A stretch of DNA of 64,000 bases from SM23-28-2 sp964512285 (lineage in GTDB: Bacteria; Chloroflexota; Dehalococcoidia; SM23-28-2). Below are positions 44,417-53,347 of the stretch, piece after piece (position 1 is the first letter of the stretch; the number at the start of each line of letters is the position of its first letter). The stretch covers positions 1 to 64,000 of the forward strand of contig CAZEJO010000001.1 in assembly GCA_964512285.1 (NCBI GenBank), read 5' to 3'. The notes under the pieces are model-generated. The model had not been told where the DNA came from, searched no databases, and was given only the letters and a program-made list of their open reading frames with translations. A program made the position numbers and the translations under genes.

Positions 44417-45478
44417 ATGGCGCTAAGAGTTACCGTTGTAGGTGTGGGCATGGTCGGAGAGCAAATCGTCTCCATCTTGCGAGAACGTGACTTTCCGATG
44501 GAGTGGCCCCCACGAATCTGCGCGACAAGAGCGCGCAGCGAAACGCTTGCCGGCGAGGGCTTTCACGTTGAGGAGACCGGCGAAGAGGCTTTCGATGGTG
44601 CGGAGGTTGTCTTCTTCGCAGGGAAGGAAGGAGGCAAAGGGGCAAGCGTCCAATGGGGCAAGAAGGCGGTGGACGCAGGTGCCATCTGCGTGGACAACGG
44701 GGGCGACTTCCGTATGGATCCCACCGTCCCGTTGGTGGTACCGGAAGTGAACCTTGACGCTGTGACGCCTGACAAGAGCTTCATCGCCAGTCCCAACTGC
44801 TCCACCATCCAGATGGTGTTGGTTCTCAATGCAATACACCAGGTCACGAAGATCCGCAGGGTGGTCGTGTCCACCTATCAGAGCGTGTCGGGATGGGGTG
44901 TGCAGGCGCAGCAAGAGCTTCTCGATCAGATTCCTCATGCGCTCAAGTCTCTGGACAATATTCCTTTCGAGCCGACAGTGTTCGCTCATCCGATAGCGTT
45001 CAACCTCTTCCCGCACATCGACAAGTTCACTGAGGACGGCTACACCAAGGAAGAGATGAAGATGGTGTGGGAGACCCAGAAGATCATGGGGGATGACACC
45101 ATCAAGATAAGTCCTACCACCGTGCGGGTGGCGGTCATGGTGGGGCATGGTGAAAGCATCAACATCGAGACGGAGAGGAAGCTGACCGCCGATGAGGCGC
45201 GGGAGATTCTGGCGAATTCGTCGGGCGTCGTCGTCGTCGATGAACTGAACACTAACAGCCCTCGGCCTGACCCGCTTGAGCGCACCTATCCTGTGCCCCT
45301 TGACGTTCGAAAGCCCGAATATCAGGACATGGTGCTGGTGGGGCGAATCCGGGAAGACCCAACCATCGAAAACGGACTGAACCTCTGGTGTGTGTCGGAC
45401 AACCTGCGAAAGGGCGCTGCCCTGAACGTGGTTCAGATCGCTGAAGGGCTCATCGAGCGGGGAAGACTCAACCCGTAG
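44417..45478 (+). CDS. asd: Aspartate-semialdehyde dehydrogenase
   Basis: The 353-residue product starts at ATG 44417 behind GGGAGG. It has an N-terminal NADP site (VTVVGVGMVGEQIVSILRERDFP), VVFFAGKEGGKGASV and the nucleophile Cys in SPNCSTIQM, plus the YQSVSGWGVQAQQELLDQ loop. It reduces aspartyl phosphate to aspartate semialdehyde for lysine, methionine and threonine synthesis. No other gene of that pathway is adjacent in this window. A TTGACA at 44255 lies upstream but lacks a good -10. Confidence 0.95.
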   Translation: MALRVTVVGVGMVGEQIVSILRERDFPMEWPPRICATRARSETLAGEGFHVEETGEEAFDGAEVVFFAGKEGGKGASVQWGKKAVDAGAICVDNGGDFRMDPTVPLVVPEVNLDAVTPDKSFIASPNCSTIQMVLVLNAIHQVTKIRRVVVSTYQSVSGWGVQAQQELLDQIPHALKSLDNIPFEPTVFAHPIAFNLFPHIDKFTEDGYTKEEMKMVWETQKIMGDDTIKISPTTVRVAVMVGHGESINIETERKLTADEAREILANSSGVVVVDELNTNSPRPDPLERTYPVPLDVRKPEYQDMVLVGRIREDPTIENGLNLWCVSDNLRKGAALNVVQIAEGLIERGRLNP

Positions 45479-45628
45479 GACGGTCGAAGGACGAGAGCAG
45501 GCATTCGCCTATACTGACGCCCTCGCTGCTGCTAGTGCAATCGACCGATTAGAGCTGACGAGGTGGTTTCCACTCCGGAGCTCCTGGCCGCACTGGCCGA
45601 CCGCGTTTGTCATCGCCGAGACCCGAGC

Positions 45629-45838
45629 AGGGGGGAGTTTCTATACACCCTGGGTGGAGAGCGGCCTTGAACGGCGTCGCATCNNNNNNNNNNNNNNNNN
45701 NNNNNNNNNNNNNNNNNNNNNNNNNNNNNNNNNNNNNNNNNNNNNNNNNNNNNNNNNNNNNNNNNNNNNNNNNNNNNNNNNNNAGGGGGGAGTTTCTATA
45801 CACCCTGGGTGGAGAGCGGCCTTGAACGGCGTCGCATC
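45629..45838. repeat. Identical 55-bp sequence on both sides of the assembly gap
   Basis: Bases 45629-45683 and 45784-45838 are identical over 55 bases, from AGGGGGGAGTTT to GTCGCATC. They flank the N run exactly, so the gap is probably an unmerged overlap of two contig ends, at a size typical of a de Bruijn k-mer. Confidence 0.9.
45684..45783. other. Assembly gap (100 N)
   Basis: Exactly 100 undetermined bases, the usual placeholder for a gap of unknown size. The 45479-45683 stretch before it contains no gene that I can support. Confidence 0.99.
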
Positions 45839-46394
45839 GTCGTTGGTGGCTGCACTGCGGGGGCGCAGCCGACGAGAAGCACGTCGGCGCATGGCTGCTC
45901 TCCTCATCGTAGTGGTGACCGTTGTCTTCTCCCTGTTCGTGTGGGGTGTGGAGCCCTTCCAGACTTGGGAGTGGGGCCTCTCTGACCGCCTCTTCCGTGA
46001 TCAGGACGCCTCGCCCAATATCGTGGTGGCGGGCATCGATGAGGAGACGCTGGCCACGTATGGGCGCCTCGGCGAGTGGCCGCGTTATCTGCACGCCGAT
46101 GCCCTGGATCACCTGCGGGAGGCTGGCGTCAAGGGCGTGGCAATGGACATCCTCTTCGTCGAAGAGTCGGAGGAGGATGAGGAGCTAGCCCGCGCTATTT
46201 CCAGCATGCCTGTCATACTGGCGACAGCGCCTCTTAATCGCCTGGAGTCAGACGGGGCGGCGCCGGCCTTCGAGACCGTTCTGGCTCCGCCGGCGTCTTT
46301 GCAGGCGTCCGGTTCCTACCTGGCCCACGCCCACTCCCGTGGCCGACGTCAGGATCGCCAGCCAGGAACTGGTCGACCCGCCCACGGACATTGA
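45822..46394 (+). pseudogene. CHASE2-domain gene fragment
   Basis: From TTG 45822, or ATG 45891, the frame encodes a basic segment and one membrane span (MAALLIVVVTVVFSLFVWG). It then has the start of a CHASE2 extracellular sensor domain (LSDRLFRDQDASPNIVVAGIDEETLATYG, EWPRYLHADALDHLREAGVKGVAMDILF). CHASE2 domains are usually about 300 residues and followed by membrane spans and a cyclase or kinase domain. Here the domain breaks off after about 130 residues, near 46310, and the frame ends at 46394 inside a CARDB-repeat sequence in another frame. The start is uncertain because the assembly gap lies directly upstream. Confidence 0.75.
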
Positions 46395-47106
46395 CGTGAG
46401 CGAGGACGTGGTGGTCACGCTGAGGAAGGTTCTCCACAACAGCGGCCCCTACGGTCCCGTCGATGTCAGCATCTCTGCCAGCGCCTCCCCTCCTTCCGAC
46501 TGCACAGCCATTCCAGGCTACGCCAACCCTAGCTCGGCCAGCCTGCCTGTCAGCGCCAACGTGGTCATCGACGAAACCTGGATCATTCACTGCGACGCTC
46601 GCTCCCAGCACGTCTTCTCCTTCGAAAATGAGATAGCGATCAAGAAGGTTGGGGTGGTCGACCCGAATGAGGGTAACAACCTGGCTTCCACTGAACTGGC
46701 TGTTGACGTGTGGGCGCTGGCCGACCTGGGTATACTCGATCAGTATGTGGAGGACCCGCCGTCCGGGATGGTCGTGGGAGTGCCCGTGGCGATTATGGTG
46801 CGAACCGTGATCCACAACGGTGGGCCCTTCGGGCTGGTCGATGCATTCGCGGAGACCGTCGTGAAGCCGCCGCCCGGTTGCTATGTCACTGGTGCGAGCC
46901 ATCTGGAGCGCATCCGCGGTCTGCCGGTGAGCGTGGACGTTATTTTGAAAGCGCCATTCACTATCGGCTGCAATGAACCTGGCCAGCACACGTTCAGGTT
47001 CGACAACGAGATCAGCGTGCATGGCGACATGGTGCACGTGCGTGACCCGGAGGATGGGAACAACAAGTATGACAGCTATCTGACGGTGACGGTAGCGGAG
47101 CCCTGA
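46339..47106 (+). pseudogene. CARDB-repeat protein fragment joined to the CHASE2 fragment
   Basis: The frame, shifted by one base relative to the CHASE2 fragment, opens with WPTPTPVADVRIASQELVDPP and encodes two repeats of the same family as the proteins at 578 and 6316: HNSGPYGPVDVSI with WIIHC, and HNGGPFGLVDAF with FTIGC. It closes with DPEDGNNKYDSYLTVTVAEP. GTG 46339 is only the first possible start; no ribosome site precedes it. The first repeat is very close to the second repeat of the 6316-9447 protein. It is probably the 3' end of a third repeat-protein gene after recombination, or an assembly chimera next to the gap. Confidence 0.75.
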
Positions 47107-47132
47107 AATCCTACAGCTCTTGATGCACGAGG

Positions 47133-47155
47133 CCGCTCGGCGTTCAGCCGGGCGG
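47133..47155. terminator. Stem-loop between converging genes
   Basis: CCGCTCGGC (47133-47141) pairs with GCCGGGCGG (47147-47155), allowing one G-U pair, with a five-base loop. It lies 27 bases after the repeat-protein fragment and before the converging nitroreductase gene. Confidence 0.5.
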
Positions 47156-47234
47156 TCTGGCGTTTGTGGAGTAGGGGCGCTGCTGCTCGAATGGGACTAG
47201 GTAAGCAGCGGTCTTCTGAGGGCTGCTTGGCTCG

Positions 47235-47726
47235 TTACCAGCCGCCCCAGTGCACCAGCTCCTCCAGCGGGATGCGGGGCGTGCCTCCGGGCTGGGCCGC
47301 CGAAGGCGGCGGGTAGCTGAAAGCGAGAACGATGGAGACCCGGTAGCCCTGGGGAACCCCCAGGACGCGCAGGGCGCAATCGCCGTCATGCATTGTGATC
47401 GGGCACGAGGTGATACCCTCCGCCCAAGCGGCCAGCATCATGTTCTGGGCGCAGCGGCCAGCATCGAACTCACGGCCGCTTTGCGGTAGCACGATGGCCA
47501 CCGCGAGCGGCGCCGATGCCATGTGCTGGGCGAACTGGCCGCAGGTCGCGAGTTCATTCTGCTTAGGGGTGTGCTGGAGGACCACGAAGCGGCATGGTTG
47601 CAGGTTCTTGGCGCTGCCCGCCATTCGCCCGGCCTGGAGGATGCGCTGCAGCGATTGCTCAGGAATGGGTTTGTCCTGATAGATCCTGGTGTCTCGTTTG
47701 GTACGGATGCAGGTGTACGCGTCCAT
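47235..47726 (-). CDS. Small nitroreductase-family protein
   Basis: The 163-residue product starts at ATG 47726 behind AAGGAGG. It carries the FMN-binding N-terminus of nitroreductases (RTKRDTRIYQDKPIPEQSLQRILQAGRMAGSAKNLQPCRFVVL), a central AAWAEGITSCPI and the closing VLGVPQGYRVSIVLAFSYP. The family reduces nitro groups, flavins or quinones with NAD(P)H; short members of this size are common. Conserved Arg near the start (phosphate of FMN) is present. The substrate is unknown. Confidence 0.88.
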   Translation of the reverse strand: MDAYTCIRTKRDTRIYQDKPIPEQSLQRILQAGRMAGSAKNLQPCRFVVLQHTPKQNELATCGQFAQHMASAPLAVAIVLPQSGREFDAGRCAQNMMLAAWAEGITSCPITMHDGDCALRVLGVPQGYRVSIVLAFSYPPPSAAQPGGTPRIPLEELVHWGGW

Positions 47727-47826
47727 TGCTCCTCCTTAGGGTTCATCGAAAGTTTACCTCGGGGCGTCGCTCTTGAACACTGCGGGTGGCGTCTCCAAAT
47801 GTCGAGATCTTCCTAAGCGCCTATTC

Positions 47827-47856
47827 TTCACACTACTTAGGTGGTTTTGGTACACT
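47827..47856 (+). promoter_or_regulatory. Candidate promoter of the acetyl-CoA synthetase gene
   Basis: TTCACA (47827-47832, five of six) and TACACT (47851-47856, four of six) are 18 bases apart, about 95 bases before the start codon. Confidence 0.4.
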
Positions 47857-47951
47857 GGGGTTGTCCAGGGGCCACTGGCGGGTAGACCTTCTGCGTGATA
47901 GACTAGGGCTGGCTCTTTGTGATAGATCGTACAAACAGGAGGTAAACCGGT

Positions 47952-49871
47952 ATGACTGAGCCTGTCGTTAAGGAGCCCAAATACTGGCCGCGAAAGAGGT
48001 ACTTGGATGTCTACGATGAGTCTCTTCGCGACATGGAGGGGTTCTGGGCGGAGGAGGCGCGCAAGATTCACTGGTTCCGTACTTGGGATAAAGTGTTGGA
48101 GTGGGATCTGCCCTTCGCTCGCTGGTTCGTGGGGGGCGAGCTTAACGCTAGCTATGTCTGCGTCGACCGCCACATCGAGAACGGGAGGAAGAATAAGGTA
48201 GCCATTTACTGGGAGGGGGAGCCCGGTGACAGCCGCGTCCTGAGCTACGCTACCCTCTATCGAGAGGTCAACCGCTGCGCATCGGTCCTGAAGAACCTCG
48301 GCGTGGGCAAAGGTGATAGGGTAGCGATCTACCTGCCAATGATCCCAGAACTTCCCATCTTCATGCTGGCCTGCGGCCGCATCGGTGCTATCTTCACCGT
48401 AGTGTTCTCGGGCTTCACTGCCCAGTCGCTGGCCGATCGGATCAACGACCTCCAGGCGAAGGTTCTGGTTACGGCCGACGCTGGCTATCGCCGCGGCTCG
48501 CCTGTGCCCCTGAAGCGGACAACGGACGAGGCGATGGACCTTTCGCCCTCCGTCGAGAAAGCGGTGGTGGTAAACAGGGCCGGCCTCGACGTGGAGATGA
48601 AGCCGGGCAGGGATTTCTGGTATCATCACTTGCTCTCCGAGGCGTCGGATCGTGTGGACCCGGAACCGGTGGAGGCCAGCCATCCTCTGTATGTCCTCTA
48701 CACATCGGGCACCACAGGGAAGCCCAAAGGTGTCGTCCACAGCACGGGCGGCTACATGGTATACACCCACTCCACCTTTAAATGGGTGTTCGATGCCAAA
48801 GAAGACAGCGTATTCTGGTGCACGGCGGACATAGGCTGGGTTACCGGCCACAGCTACATCGTATATGCTCCCCTGGCTTTCGGCGCCACCAGCGTCATGT
48901 ACGAGGGCGCGCCCAACTACCCCGATCTGGGTCGCTGGTGGGATATCATCCAGACGTATCGGGTCAACATCCTCTATACCTCACCCACGGCCGTTCGCAT
49001 GTTCATGCAGGCCGGGGAGGAGTGGCTGGCCAAGTACGACCTGAGCAGCTTGGAGCTACTGGGAAGCGTGGGAGAGCCCATCAACCCTGAGGCGTGGCTC
49101 TGGTACTTCAAGCACATCGGCGGTGAGCGCTGCCCCATCGTGGACACTTGGTGGCAGACGGAGACCGGTGGCATCTTGATATCCCAGGCGCCGGCCATCG
49201 AGCTGCCGCCCGCGAAGCCTGGCTCGGCCAGCTTCCCCCTGCCTGGCATTGTCCCCCAGGTGGTGAACGATAAGGGCGAGCCCGTGGCACCGGGCGAGCG
49301 AGGGCTGCTGATCATCAAGGAGCCGTGGCCCGGGATGCTCATGACCCTCTACGGCGACTCCGAGCGGTACAAGGAGGTGTACTGGAGTCGCTTCCCCGGC
49401 AACTACTTGACCGGCGACTACTCCATCCAGGACGAGGATGGCTATTTCTGGCTCCTCGGCCGGGCGGACGAGGTGATCAAAGTGGCCGGGCACCGTCTGG
49501 GAACGCTGGAGCTGGAGAACGCCGCCGTCGCCTTCCCTCCGATAGCGGAGGCGGCGGCCGTCAGCAAGCCCGACCCGCTGAAGGGCGAGGCCATCGTCAT
49601 CTTTGCCATTCTCCGGGAGGGGAACGAGCCTTCGTCTGCGCTCGAGAAGGAAGTCAAAGCCCACATCCGGAATACCGTCGGGCCGATTGCCGTTCCGGAG
49701 CGCGTGTTCTTCGTGGACAAATTGCCCAAGACCCGCAGTGGCAAGATCATGCGGCGACTGCTTAAAGCGGTGGCCACCGAGGCGGTCATCGGCGATGTCA
49801 CTACTCTGGAGGACGGGGCCTCTGTAGACGAAGTAAAGGCTGCCTACGAGGCGCTGCGGAAGGAGATCTAG
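47952..49871 (+). CDS. acs: Acetyl-CoA synthetase (AMP-forming)
   Basis: The 639-residue product starts at ATG 47952 behind AGGAGGT. Adenylate-forming motifs are clear: YTSGTTGKPKGVVHSTGGY, DTWWQTETGGILIS, GNYLTGDYSIQDEDGYFWLLGRADEVIKVAGHRLGT and the catalytic Lys region LPKTRSGKIMRRLLKA. It activates acetate to acetyl-CoA with ATP. Length and N-terminal extension (WAEEARKIHWFRTWDKVLEWDLPFARWFVGGELN) fit Acs rather than other acyl-CoA ligases. A second adenylate-forming gene follows 42 bases downstream. Confidence 0.94.
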   Translation: MTEPVVKEPKYWPRKRYLDVYDESLRDMEGFWAEEARKIHWFRTWDKVLEWDLPFARWFVGGELNASYVCVDRHIENGRKNKVAIYWEGEPGDSRVLSYATLYREVNRCASVLKNLGVGKGDRVAIYLPMIPELPIFMLACGRIGAIFTVVFSGFTAQSLADRINDLQAKVLVTADAGYRRGSPVPLKRTTDEAMDLSPSVEKAVVVNRAGLDVEMKPGRDFWYHHLLSEASDRVDPEPVEASHPLYVLYTSGTTGKPKGVVHSTGGYMVYTHSTFKWVFDAKEDSVFWCTADIGWVTGHSYIVYAPLAFGATSVMYEGAPNYPDLGRWWDIIQTYRVNILYTSPTAVRMFMQAGEEWLAKYDLSSLELLGSVGEPINPEAWLWYFKHIGGERCPIVDTWWQTETGGILISQAPAIELPPAKPGSASFPLPGIVPQVVNDKGEPVAPGERGLLIIKEPWPGMLMTLYGDSERYKEVYWSRFPGNYLTGDYSIQDEDGYFWLLGRADEVIKVAGHRLGTLELENAAVAFPPIAEAAAVSKPDPLKGEAIVIFAILREGNEPSSALEKEVKAHIRNTVGPIAVPERVFFVDKLPKTRSGKIMRRLLKAVATEAVIGDVTTLEDGASVDEVKAAYEALRKEI

Positions 49872-49913
49872 CTGCCCGCGCAGTCAGCGGGATCAAGTCT
49901 AGGGAGGTATGAG

Positions 49914-51485
49914 ATGACGATCACTGGCCCGTGGCCCAGCCAGGCGCCCTATCCCAAGCGACACCTTTCCGACTGCCTGCGAGAGGGCGCTGAGCAACAA
50001 CCGGATAAGACGGCTCTCATCGGCCCCGACGAGCGGTTCTACAGCTTCGGGGAGGTCTGGGATGCTTCTCGTCGCATGGCGCGAGTGCTGCAGGAGAAGG
50101 CCGGCGTACGCAAGGGAGAAGTGGTGGCCATCTACGCGGCCAACTGCCCGGAGTACGTGGTGGCTGTGCACGGCATCCTGCTGGCCGGCGGCGTGGTCAC
50201 GCCGGTGAACCCGCTCTTGAGAGAGCGGGAGCTGGTACACCAGCTCAGCGATTCCGGCGCGGTCGCCTTGTTCTGCATGCCCGGGATTTGCGCCATGGTG
50301 GACATGGTGAGGAACGAATTGCCAGCGCTGCGCTGCACCTTGCCCATCTTAGAGACCTGGGATATGGCGGCAGAGGTGGGTGGCGACGCCGAACCCGTGG
50401 CCATCGACCCGGAGAAGGACCTGGCTGTCCTTCCCTACTCCAGCGGCACCACCGGCCTGCCCAAGGGCGTCATGCTCACCCACCGCAACCTTTGCAGTAA
50501 CGTCCGTCAGGTCCTCGCCACTGACCTGGCGAAGCCGAACGCCGTTAGCCTGGACTTCCTCCCCTTCTATCACATCTTAGGGCTCATACCAGTGATGACC
50601 GTGGGTCTGGCCAATGCCGCAGCTCAGGTCATCATCCCCGAGTTCGACGCGCACCTGGTTCTCTACCTGATCCACAAGTACAGCGTCACCGACCTGTTTG
50701 TCGTGCCGCCCGCCTTGCGCAGCCTGATCGACCTGAGGGAGCAAGGCCAGAAGTACGACACCTCCTCGCTGCGCCTCATGATCTGCGGTGCGGCTCCCCT
50801 CCCACCTCGTACCGCCGAAGCGGCCCGGCGTTTGTTTATGTGCCCCGTCATCCAGGGCTATGGCCTCACCGAGGCCAGCCCTACCACCAACGTGAACCCC
50901 CTGAGCCGACCGAAGCTCGACTCGGTGGGACCGCCCGTCAGCGACACGACGGAGAAGGTGGTGAGCACGGAGACAGGCAAAGAGCTGGCCGCCGGCGAGG
51001 CTGGCGAGTTGTTCATCCAGGGGCCCCAGGTTATGCAGGGTTATCGGAACCAGCCTGAGGCCACCGCCGAAGCTCTCACCGCCGACGGCTGGCTGCGGAC
51101 TGGTGACATCTGCCGTTTCGACGAGGACGGTTACGTGTATGTGCTGGACCGCAAGAAAGACACCATAAACTACAAGGGCTTTAAGGTCGCCCCTGCCGAA
51201 GTGGAGGCTGTCCTTCGTCAGCACCCCTCCGTCATGGACGCTGCCGTCATCCCCAAGAGCGATGTCATCGCCGGGGAGGTCCCCAAGGCCTATGTGGTCG
51301 CCCGGCCGGGCCAGCGTCCCACCACTAGGGACATCATACAGTTCGTAGAGGATCGGGTGGCGCCCCACAAGCGGATCAGGGAGGTGGAGTTCGTGTGGGA
51401 GATACCCAAGACAACCACTGGGGAGATCCTGCGGCGCGAACTCATCGAGCGGGAGCGGGCTCAGAGTCGAGAGTCGACCGATTGA
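49914..51485 (+). CDS. 4CL/fatty acyl-CoA ligase-like enzyme
   Basis: The 523-residue product has AGGGAGGT before ATG. Its motifs are YSSGTTGLPKGVMLTHRN, YGLTEASPTTNVNP, GWLRTGDICRFDEDGYVYVLDRKKDTINYKGFKVAPAEVE and PKTTTGEILRREL. It activates a carboxylic acid as an adenylate and transfers it to CoA. Its length and core favour an aryl- or medium/long-chain acyl substrate rather than acetate. It is co-directional with acs, perhaps as one transcript. The substrate cannot be fixed. Confidence 0.9.
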   Translation: MTITGPWPSQAPYPKRHLSDCLREGAEQQPDKTALIGPDERFYSFGEVWDASRRMARVLQEKAGVRKGEVVAIYAANCPEYVVAVHGILLAGGVVTPVNPLLRERELVHQLSDSGAVALFCMPGICAMVDMVRNELPALRCTLPILETWDMAAEVGGDAEPVAIDPEKDLAVLPYSSGTTGLPKGVMLTHRNLCSNVRQVLATDLAKPNAVSLDFLPFYHILGLIPVMTVGLANAAAQVIIPEFDAHLVLYLIHKYSVTDLFVVPPALRSLIDLREQGQKYDTSSLRLMICGAAPLPPRTAEAARRLFMCPVIQGYGLTEASPTTNVNPLSRPKLDSVGPPVSDTTEKVVSTETGKELAAGEAGELFIQGPQVMQGYRNQPEATAEALTADGWLRTGDICRFDEDGYVYVLDRKKDTINYKGFKVAPAEVEAVLRQHPSVMDAAVIPKSDVIAGEVPKAYVVARPGQRPTTRDIIQFVEDRVAPHKRIREVEFVWEIPKTTTGEILRRELIERERAQSRESTD

Positions 51486-51578
51486 CCTGAGCTTGGGGGA
51501 TGCCTGGCGATGTCTCGCGGCGAGGACCGTGAGCGAGGCATGGATTCTCCTGGTGGCCCTGGGCGGTAAGTCGGGAAG

Positions 51579-52322
51579 ATGGTGGAGGTTGCGGCCCGCT
51601 ACTATATGACGCGGAGCAGACTCGAGCGCTGGCTGACCGAGCTGGAGCAGCCGGAGGGCGAAAGCATCGCTCTGTACGTCAGGCCGGGCCAGTTGCCCTC
51701 TTATCTAGAATCGATAGGGCGCGAGTGTGGCAACTGGCTGCACGAGATGGAGGGGCTTCCAGCTAGCCTTGCTGAGTCCGAAACAGGCCTTGTCCTATTC
51801 TGGAGCGACGAGCACAAGTACGTGCTCCTGCCGCCTTTCCCCGTAGACCAGAGCCAGTCCTTTCCAGCCTGGGATACCTCCTATCTAAAAGCGCTGCTGG
51901 ACAAGAAATACCTGCTGGGGGTCGTGCTTCTGAGGCTGGGAGGGTACTCCGTCGGCGTCTTCGAGGGCGACCGGCTGCTGACGTCGAAGACGGGCACCAG
52001 GTTCGTGAAGGCCAGGCACAAGGCTGGCGGTCGGTCCCAGAAGCGCTTCGCCCGACGAAGGGAAGAGCAGGCTCGATGGCTATTCGACAAGGCCTGCTCG
52101 GTGGTGGCAACGCAGTTTGCCGCCTACGAAGAGCGACTCGACTACGTCTTTCTGGGCGGCGACAGGCTAACCCTCCACTCCTTCCTCAAGCGGTGCGAAT
52201 ACCTGCAGGGGCTTGCCGACAAGACGCTGGCCAGAGTTATAAGCGTGGCCAAGCCCAGGTACGAGGCCCTGCAAAACGCTCCCTCGCTGATCTGGAAGAC
52301 GCGGGTGTTCGTGGTGCGGTAG
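51579..52322 (+). CDS. VLRF1-type (Vms1/eRF1-like) peptidyl-tRNA hydrolase-fold protein
   Basis: The 247-residue product has a eRF1-domain-2-like region: LLGVVLLRLGGYSVGVFEGDRLLTSKTGTRFVKARHKAGGRSQKRFARRREEQ. The KAGGRSQ stretch (residues 148-154) matches the catalytic Gln loop of the Vms1-like release factor family, in which the Gln is equivalent to that of the GGQ motif. Homologues in bacteria and eukaryotes cleave peptidyl-tRNA on stalled or split ribosomes. N-terminal 90 residues are less conserved. Either ATG 51579 or ATG 51606 could be the start; the ribosome site is weak. It follows two adenylate-forming ligase genes by 93 bases. The neighbours do not explain its job. Confidence 0.78.
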   Translation: MVEVAARYYMTRSRLERWLTELEQPEGESIALYVRPGQLPSYLESIGRECGNWLHEMEGLPASLAESETGLVLFWSDEHKYVLLPPFPVDQSQSFPAWDTSYLKALLDKKYLLGVVLLRLGGYSVGVFEGDRLLTSKTGTRFVKARHKAGGRSQKRFARRREEQARWLFDKACSVVATQFAAYEERLDYVFLGGDRLTLHSFLKRCEYLQGLADKTLARVISVAKPRYEALQNAPSLIWKTRVFVVR

Positions 52323-52325
52323 GTT

Positions 52326-52344
52326 GGGCAAGCCAGCTTTGCCC
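52326..52344. terminator. Short stem-loop between converging genes
   Basis: GGGCAA (52326-52331) pairs with TTGCCC (52339-52344). It sits three bases after the VLRF1-type gene stop and before the converging SecD-like gene. No T-run follows. Confidence 0.35.
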
Positions 52345-52375
52345 TTGGAGGGGCTTCGACTCCCTCTGGATAGCC

Positions 52376-53269
52376 TTATGGCAGCGAACCCTCACCCAGA
52401 GCGATGACCCGTAGCGAGATCGGCAGAGCGCCCGAATTGAGTTGGATGGCCATGATGCGTGCTTCCTCCTCGGGAATGCCCTGAATCACGGCATCGCCGC
52501 CCGCGATCACGGACCTGACCGTGGGCGCGGAAATGATCTCCTCGTCCAGAAAGATGGCCATAGGCATGCCAATCAACCGGCCGGTGATCTGCTCGAAGAG
52601 TTGGCTGCCCTCAGAGTTGAAGTGGATAGCGAGAACCGGCTGGCCACCGGCACCCATCGTCTCCACGCTGGCGTTGGGTTTGAGGAAAGACCCCGTCAGG
52701 GCTTTCTCTTTGCTATCGCTGCCGATTCCGGTCGCTGGCACCCACATGACATTACCCGTGGGCTGGGTCTGGCCAGTAGGCACGCAGCGCCAGCCGTGCC
52801 CCTCGCTGGCTGGCATCAGGTTGGAGGGCCTGGCTTCATCGCCCGTTCCGACGAGGTCTGACGGCACGCTGAAGGACTCACCGGCGTCACTCTTGCAGAC
52901 GAACGGCGAGGCCGGGTCGCTCTGGTTCTCCCGCTGTGGTTCCTTGAACTCCAGCTCGGCGGCGCGGCCGATAAGGTTGCCAGCTTCCTCAGGCGCTATG
53001 CCCGACAGCTCGAGAGCCAGTCGGTTTGTGCCTTGCCGTTGGATGTCCAACACCATGGCCCCGAACGCTTCGGCGCGCTGCTCGGTGATCCTCTCCACCT
53101 CCGCCATGGCGTCGTCAACGGCTACTCCTGGTGCCACAGAGCTGGTGTCAGCCTCCAAGATGACATAGGTCTTCGGCGGAGGTGTCTCCCCGCCACCGCA
53201 ACTGCTGAGTAGCATGGGCCAGACAGCCAAGGCCAGCAGTCCAAGGGCAGCAGTACGTAGCGTGTTCAT
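52376..53269 (-). CDS. Lipoprotein consisting of a SecD-type head (P1) domain
   Basis: The 297-residue product starts with a lipoprotein signal (LALAVWPMLLSSCGGG). The rest resembles the periplasmic head of SecD: IQRQGTNRLALELSGI, then LTGSFLKPNASVETMGAGGQPVLAIHFNSEGSQLFEQITGRLIGMPMAIFLDEEIISAPTVRSVI and ARIMAIQLNSGALP. The six membrane spans of SecD are absent. A soluble, lipid-anchored SecD head could bind exported proteins outside the membrane, but no known complex contains one. It lies after the heme operon in the same direction, with 78 bases between. Confidence 0.75.
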   Translation of the reverse strand: MNTLRTAALGLLALAVWPMLLSSCGGGETPPPKTYVILEADTSSVAPGVAVDDAMAEVERITEQRAEAFGAMVLDIQRQGTNRLALELSGIAPEEAGNLIGRAAELEFKEPQRENQSDPASPFVCKSDAGESFSVPSDLVGTGDEARPSNLMPASEGHGWRCVPTGQTQPTGNVMWVPATGIGSDSKEKALTGSFLKPNASVETMGAGGQPVLAIHFNSEGSQLFEQITGRLIGMPMAIFLDEEIISAPTVRSVIAGGDAVIQGIPEEEARIMAIQLNSGALPISLRVIALGEGSLP

Positions 53270-53347
53270 GTTGGCCTTATGCTACTCGCAGGCGTGAGGG
53301 TTGGCAAGGGGAAAAGCAGGCGACGTCTAAGAGGATGCGCTGAGCCG

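Noticed and set aside
45549..46112. Minus-strand frame through the N gap
   Set aside because: It exists only because N is read as open sequence; its codons mirror the CHASE2 fragment.
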